A DNA stretch of 64,000 bases from CBFDBF01 sp050287965 (GTDB lineage Bacteria > Pseudomonadota > Gammaproteobacteria > Chromatiales > Chromatiaceae). The translations under genes were made by a program, and so were the position numbers. Location: contig JBNKCX010000012.1 of the NCBI GenBank assembly GCA_050287965.1, positions 1-64,000 on the forward strand, in the 5' to 3' direction. Below, piece after piece: positions 60,156 through 64,000 of the stretch. Position 1 is the stretch's first letter. Every line of letters begins with the position of its first letter. The notes below the pieces were generated by a model. The model was not told the DNA's origin, ran no database searches, and saw only the letters and a program-made list of their open reading frames with translations.

Positions 60156-60941
60156 TCAGCGGAACAGTTCCGCCAGTTTCGCTCCGGGGTCGGCGGCACG
60201 CATGAATGCCTCCCCCACCAGGAACCCGTGTACGCCGTGGTTACGCATACGCTGCACATCCTCCCGGGTATGAATGCCGCTCTCTGTCACCACGATACGA
60301 TCCTCCGGTATCTGCTCCAGCAGCTCAAGGGTGGTGTTCAGATCCACCTCGAAGGAGCGCAGGTTGCGGTTGTTGATTCCGATCAGACGGTTACCCAGGG
60401 GCAGCGCCCGATGCAGTTCCCGGGCGTCATGCACTTCGATCAGTACATCCATCCCCAGTTCGGAGGCCAGCCGGTTAAGTTCACGCAATTCGGTATCATC
60501 CAGGCAGGCGGCGATCAGCAGTATGCAGTCGGCACCGATAGCCCGTGCCTCGTAGACCTGATAGGGATCGATAATGAAGTCCTTACGGATGACCGGCAGG
60601 GAGCAGGCGCCACGCGCCTCTTTAAGGTATTGGTCCGCACCCTGAAAAAAATCCACATCGGTCAACACGGAAAGGCAGGCGGCGCCGCCTCTTGCATAAC
60701 TCGCGGCGATCTCCGCCGGCCGGAAATCCTCGCGGATCACGCCTTTGCTCGGCGAGGCCTTCTTGATTTCCGCGATCACCCCGGCCGCACCCGCCTGTAT
60801 TCGGGCTTCGATGGCGGAAACGAACCTGCGAACAGGGGGTGCCTCCTCCGGGCGTAGCCGGGGCAGTTGCTCCACCCGTTCCGCGATCTCCTCACGCTTT
60901 CGCTGCAGGATCTTTTTCAGGATATCAGGGGTGTCGCTCAT
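60156..60941 (-). CDS. trpC: Indole-3-glycerol phosphate synthase
   Basis: The 261-residue monofunctional enzyme has the catalytic Lys in VIAEIKKASPSKGVIREDF, Lys in VIRKDFIIDPYQ, IEVHDARELHRAL, GINNRNLRSFEVDL and VVTESGIHTREDV. It closes the indole ring in tryptophan synthesis. It is unfused (E. coli has a TrpC-TrpF fusion) and lies 34 bases downstream of no other trp gene; in many relatives it follows trpD. Confidence 0.96.
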   Translation of the reverse strand: MSDTPDILKKILQRKREEIAERVEQLPRLRPEEAPPVRRFVSAIEARIQAGAAGVIAEIKKASPSKGVIREDFRPAEIAASYARGGAACLSVLTDVDFFQGADQYLKEARGACSLPVIRKDFIIDPYQVYEARAIGADCILLIAACLDDTELRELNRLASELGMDVLIEVHDARELHRALPLGNRLIGINNRNLRSFEVDLNTTLELLEQIPEDRIVVTESGIHTREDVQRMRNHGVHGFLVGEAFMRAADPGAKLAELFR

Positions 60942-60993
60942 CAGGCCAAAGGTTTCCGAGTGTTTAAGAAAAGACTCGATATTTTACACCCTT

Positions 60994-61041
60994 TAGGAGC
61001 CTCTGATTAAGTCGCCGATGAGTCGAGTTTGTGTCCAAATG
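60994..61041 (+). repeat. 59-bp dispersed element, copy 3 (right end lost)
   Basis: The first 48 bases match the reference copy at about 38 positions, including gattaagt and gatgagtcgagtttgtg. The right inverted repeat is not conserved. It lies between the divergent trpC and greB. Confidence 0.7.
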
Positions 61042-61157
61042 TTCTTCCTGCCACTGGAGTCGGGGTAAAATCGACTAATCTTAGTCTGTGTAGGGGGGGC
61101 GAGATTGTCGCCCGCCGTCAAAGAGGACAGCATCGGGCCGTGCCCGGCCGAGTTGAA

Positions 61158-61664
61158 ATGGGTCGCTACCGTCCACCACAGCCGAAAAGCTCCGCATACA
61201 TCACCCGCGGCGGTTATGACACCCTGCATACGGAGTCGAAGATCCTCTGGGTGCGGCGGCGTGAGGTCACCAAGGCCCTGGCCGCGGCAGCGGCGGAGGG
61301 GGACCGCTCTGAGAACGCGGAGTATATCTATCGCAAAAAGGAACTGCGTGAAATCGACCGGCGTATCCGATATCTGCAGAAACGCTTACCCGATCTCAAG
61401 GTGGTGGAAGGCCCTCCCTCCGATTCCACGCGTATCTTTTTCGGCGCCTGGGTGACGCTGGAAGATGAGGCGGGCGAGGAGGCTGTTTACCGGATCGTCG
61501 GTCCGGACGAGTTTGATCTGCAGAAGGGTTGGATCAGTATGGACGCCCCGTTGGGGCGGGCATTGTTGAAACGGGGATTGGATGACGAGGTGGTTGTTCA
61601 GACCCCCGGCGGGGTATACCGCTATGTCGTAGTGGCGGTGAATTACGGCAACGGCCCCCGCTGA
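61158..61664 (+). CDS. greB: Transcript cleavage factor GreB
   Basis: The 168 residues start at the ATG at 61158, giving the usual GreB length and the start MGRYRPPQPKSSAYITRGG; a longer reading to 61029 runs into the repeat copy. The N-terminal coiled coil carries the acidic tip DRSENAEYIYRKKELREID, and the C-terminal FKBP-like domain has FGAWVTLEDEAGEEAVYRIVG. It rescues backtracked RNA polymerase. The ribosome-binding site is weak. Confidence 0.93.
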   Translation: MGRYRPPQPKSSAYITRGGYDTLHTESKILWVRRREVTKALAAAAAEGDRSENAEYIYRKKELREIDRRIRYLQKRLPDLKVVEGPPSDSTRIFFGAWVTLEDEAGEEAVYRIVGPDEFDLQKGWISMDAPLGRALLKRGLDDEVVVQTPGGVYRYVVVAVNYGNGPR

Positions 61665-61723
61665 TATCTGCACGGTTCGGGTTTAACGGACGATAAGCAC
61701 CGGATCTGTAGAGGAGAAATGCG

Positions 61724-62308
61724 GTGTTAAAGAAGTTCCTGAATAGACTCAAACTGCTGGGTGCTTATCTGCTGCTGGCCATGTCGGTGGTATTGGTGTT
61801 TATCGAATTGGGTCCCGCCAGCATCACCCCCTGGCTGTTGCTGGTGGCGTTGGCTGTTTACTTCGGGGTTACCCATTTCGGCGAGCGGGACTCGTTCCTG
61901 GTCTGGTCGGACGACTACGGCACGGGGATCGATGCCATTGACGAGGACCATAAACAGCTCTTGAACATGATCAATAATCTGCGGGCGGCAGTGCTCTGCA
62001 ATACCGGTAAGGAGTTCGAACGCCATACCCTGGAGGAGCTGGTGGCGTACACCGGTTACCACTTCGAAAAGGAGGAGGCGTTGATGCAGGAGTTCGGCTA
62101 TCCGGACTTCGAAGGGCATAAGGCCCAGCATGATCAAATGGCGCAGTACGCCCAGGGTTTCGTAAGGCGCTATGACGAGCACGGCAAGAAGGTTCTGGAG
62201 GACGTGGCGGATTATCTGACCCGCTGGTTACTGCAGCACATCAACGGGACCGACATGCAGTACGTGGAGTTCTTCAGGGAAAAGGGCGTCAGCAGGCGGC
62301 TGGGCTGA
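61724..62308 (+). CDS. Membrane-anchored bacteriohemerythrin
   Basis: The 194 residues start at GTG with GAGGAG upstream. Two hydrophobic segments (about 10-28 and 33-50) precede a hemerythrin domain (about 58-190). All diiron ligands are present: IDAIDEDHKQLL, HTLEELVAYTGYHFEKEE, HKAQHDQM and HINGTDMQY. It binds oxygen reversibly and may deliver oxygen to membrane oxidases or keep it from sensitive enzymes. The double membrane segment is unusual for this mostly soluble family. Confidence 0.9.
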   Translation: MLKKFLNRLKLLGAYLLLAMSVVLVFIELGPASITPWLLLVALAVYFGVTHFGERDSFLVWSDDYGTGIDAIDEDHKQLLNMINNLRAAVLCNTGKEFERHTLEELVAYTGYHFEKEEALMQEFGYPDFEGHKAQHDQMAQYAQGFVRRYDEHGKKVLEDVADYLTRWLLQHINGTDMQYVEFFREKGVSRRLG

Positions 62309-62311
62309 GTA

Positions 62312-62704
62312 TCACTGAAAATCGTAGACCAGGATCCTGCGGGTAAGGGGGAGGATCTTTTCCTGCAGCGCCCAGCGGTGTTGCGGATGCCGCAGGTACC
62401 GGTTCATATCCGCTACGTTATCGAAGGTCATGACGATGCCTACGTCGAAGCTGTCGTCGACGATGGGGCGATCGCTTGGGATCGATTCCCCGACCCGTAT
62501 TTCCCGCACCCCGGGGATCTCGCGCAACCGCCGGGTCTGTTCCATAAGTTCCTGTCGCTGAGTCCTGTCGCCCGGCTCCTTGAGCCAGCAGAGCACGATA
62601 TGATGTACTCGTTGCCCGGCGGCAGGAGGGTCCTGTAGCAGGCCGGCGCAGCCGGTGACCAGAAACAGCAGCGCAGCAGGCAGCAGGCCGACGCCTGTTC
62701 TCAC
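62312..62704 (-). CDS. Dabb-domain lipoprotein
   Basis: The 130 residues have a lipoprotein signal with lipobox LVTGC (Cys near 19). A stress-responsive alpha/beta barrel (Dabb) domain follows, with HHIVLCWLKEPGDRTQRQELME and IPGVREIRVGESIPSDRP. HPQHRWALQEKILPLTRR is near the end. Dabb proteins are usually cytoplasmic; the lipoprotein form is found in several gammaproteobacteria. The role is unknown. It lies 12 bases after the HD-domain gene. Confidence 0.85.
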   Translation of the reverse strand: MRTGVGLLPAALLFLVTGCAGLLQDPPAAGQRVHHIVLCWLKEPGDRTQRQELMEQTRRLREIPGVREIRVGESIPSDRPIVDDSFDVGIVMTFDNVADMNRYLRHPQHRWALQEKILPLTRRILVYDFQ

Positions 62705-62716
62705 CGTTCCTGTTTC

Positions 62717-63268
62717 CTATTCATCGGGCCGGGTCGCATAAGCGTTGTCGAATAGACTTTCCAGAACACCGTGGGTGCCGCGGATACCGTCCACCACCTC
62801 TTTGGCCCAGTCGTAGTAGGCCGCGACCCTCTCCCCGGACCAGCCCGCCGGGGGGCTGGAGGCCAGATCCCTGAGGTTGCAGATCTTGTCTGCCAGTTTT
62901 ACCAGCCGCGCACTCCGGCTGGCCTCCTTGGCGTGTTCGATCTGCAGGCGTTTACGCTCCTGTCGGGGTAGGCGTGTGTCATCCGTGACTTCCAGTACGA
63001 TCCGCCGGATGGCCGGGCCGAACTCCTGCTCCAGTTCCTCGGGGGAGGTGTCCGTGTCTTCCACCGTGTCATGCAACAGGGCGCTGCAGAGTAGGGTGGC
63101 GTCGCTCTCACCGGCCTCGTTGCAGAGCAGGTTGGCAAGGGCGATGGGATGGTTGATGTAAGGCGACGCCTCCACGTCCTTGCGACGCTGGTCGCGGTGT
63201 TTGCGGGCGGCAAACAGCAGGGCTTTAAGAAGGATCGAAAGGTCGGAAGCGGATTGGGTCTGGTACAT
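62717..63268 (-). CDS. Small alarmone hydrolase-like HD-domain phosphohydrolase
   Basis: The 183-residue protein consists of a RelA/SpoT-type HD domain only. It has ARKHRDQRRKDVEASPYINHP, ALLHDTVEDTDTSPEELEQEFG and ARLVKLADKICNLRDLASSPP, like MESH1-type enzymes that remove pyrophosphate from (p)ppGpp. The metal ligands (His, HD, Asp) are all present. No synthetase domain is attached. It would adjust alarmone levels, or act on NADPH as some MESH1 enzymes do (family knowledge). Confidence 0.88.
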   Translation of the reverse strand: MYQTQSASDLSILLKALLFAARKHRDQRRKDVEASPYINHPIALANLLCNEAGESDATLLCSALLHDTVEDTDTSPEELEQEFGPAIRRIVLEVTDDTRLPRQERKRLQIEHAKEASRSARLVKLADKICNLRDLASSPPAGWSGERVAAYYDWAKEVVDGIRGTHGVLESLFDNAYATRPDE

Positions 63269-63314
63269 GGGTGTTCCCCGCCTGGAATCGGAGCTTCCTT
63301 AGTAAAGGTAGCAT

Positions 63315-63860
63315 CTATGCGGCTTCTGCAGCGGCCTTTTCTCTGAACACCACGGTATGTTCTTCCGTGAGGATGCCGGGGCATCCCGGGGCACGTTTGT
63401 GTTTGGCCATATGCAGGGCCTCCGACTCCATGATAATGAGGATCAGCATGGTCACCATCACCGGCAGCAGGCCTACGCCTCCCACCAGCGCCAGGGCCGC
63501 TTCCGGCATCAGTCCCATATAAAAATGTGCCAGGGCGGCGAATCCGCCCACCAGTGCAAGAACCGCCAGCATGATCAGAAACACCCGGGTGCGTTTTGCG
63601 GCCACGGACCAGTGGCACTGGATAAAGGGTGTGTCCCACTGGGCGGATTTTCCGGCGCGCCACAGGGTATACCAGATCAGGGAGGCGGAGATGATCACCG
63701 GCACCGTCAGCAGCAGGGGAAAGGTCTTGGCCAGACCACCCACCAGAACCGTGATCAGGATATGGTTGCCGATAAAGTTGAAAAGCAGTATGTCATGGGG
63801 GATGGAAGCCAGGCTCATCTGGGTATGGCCTACATCGTACTCGGGTCGCTGGTCCTGCAT
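63315..63860 (-). CDS. Membrane protein of unknown function under a CRP/FNR-type site
   Basis: The 181 residues start at the ATG at 63860, with AGGAGAT upstream, though in-frame codons extend further. Four membrane helices are visible: ILITVLVGGLA..LLLTVPVIISASLIWYTL, VFLIMLAVLALVGGFAALAHFY and LVGGVGLLPVMVTMLILIIM. Histidines lie near several helix ends (HTQMSLASIPHD, NHILI, QCHWS, HFYMG), which could bind metal or heme (inference). No family is recognised. The promoter has a clear -10 box and a palindromic operator shared with the peroxidase gene. Confidence 0.7.
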   Translation of the reverse strand: MQDQRPEYDVGHTQMSLASIPHDILLFNFIGNHILITVLVGGLAKTFPLLLTVPVIISASLIWYTLWRAGKSAQWDTPFIQCHWSVAAKRTRVFLIMLAVLALVGGFAALAHFYMGLMPEAALALVGGVGLLPVMVTMLILIIMESEALHMAKHKRAPGCPGILTEEHTVVFREKAAAEAA

Positions 63861-63926
63861 GGAATCTCCTCGAAAGCCTCTATTTGGGTCGTTTGCCCGC
63901 TGTTGCCGGGGTGCGATTGGAGTGGG

Positions 63927-63970
63927 ATTATACGGCAATGCGGGACCCGATTGACAATTGTCAATCGGGT
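63927..63970 (-). promoter_or_regulatory. CRP/FNR-type palindrome and promoter of the membrane-protein gene
   Basis: A perfect 24-bp palindrome cccgattgac-aatt-gtcaatcggg (63947-63970) contains the same ATTGAC-N4-GTCAAT core as the site at 47023-47038. On the minus strand a consensus TATAAT (63932-63927) follows, placing the palindrome centre about 39 bases upstream of the expected start, as in class II activated promoters. Confidence 0.7.
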
Positions 63971-64000
63971 CTGTGTCCTCGGCGGGATGGACCCCGAAGA

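Overview
The window comes from a GC-rich gammaproteobacterium, most like the sulfur-oxidizing chemoautotrophs and their animal symbionts. The evidence is the gene content: type IV pilus pilMNOPQ followed by aroK-aroB-damX and gltBD (a gammaproteobacterial order), plus a reductive TCA (rTCA) set with the large form of ATP citrate lyase that I recall from Riftia/Tevnia symbionts and Magnetococcus. No tRNA, rRNA, CRISPR array, phage or intact insertion sequence was seen. Genus-level placement is inference.

Region 1 (467-12030, all minus strand) reads in transcription order mdh, aclB, aclA, icd (monomeric NADP type), nifJ: malate dehydrogenase, two-subunit ATP citrate lyase, isocitrate dehydrogenase and pyruvate:ferredoxin oxidoreductase. 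Together these cover much of a reductive citric acid cycle plus carboxylation of acetyl-CoA to pyruvate. A separate minus-strand operon at 38468-42051 (flavoprotein, iron-sulfur protein and CCG-domain subunit) encodes a succinate dehydrogenase/fumarate reductase without cytochrome b, which would supply the fumarate/succinate step. Aconitase, fumarase, 2-oxoglutarate:ferredoxin oxidoreductase and succinyl-CoA synthetase are not in the window.

Region 2 (12451-30872) holds a nucleotidyltransferase-like gene and PBP1A (minus). Divergent from these are pilMNOPQ, aroK, aroB, a DamX-like SPOR protein, and both glutamate synthase subunits. Region 3 (31029-37626) carries two membrane diguanylate cyclases, one with a periplasmic c-type heme motif, uroporphyrinogen decarboxylase, a secreted protein with two tandem Cys-pair repeats, and small secreted proteins. 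Region 4 (37766-46940) has mscL, the fumarate reductase operon, metH and a sirtuin. Region 5 (47161-63860) is a mosaic of single genes. Many concern oxygen or peroxide handling: diheme peroxidase, rubrerythrin, ferritin-like protein, MsrA and a membrane hemerythrin, which fits protection of oxygen-sensitive rTCA enzymes (inference). It also has FKBP, a phosphodiesterase, EndA, an orphan MotAB-like pair, a FabD paralog, a TAXI binding protein, TrpC, GreB and a small alarmone hydrolase.

The intergenic DNA holds several families of short repeats: a 59-bp element in three clear copies, a nearly identical 12-13 bp stem palindrome used three times as a terminator within 2.7 kb, a ten-copy heptanucleotide array, and several MITE-like inverted repeats. 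Two matching ATTGAC-N4-GTCAAT palindromes sit about 40 bp upstream of likely start sites of a peroxidase gene and of an unknown membrane-protein gene, suggesting one shared CRP/FNR-family regulator.
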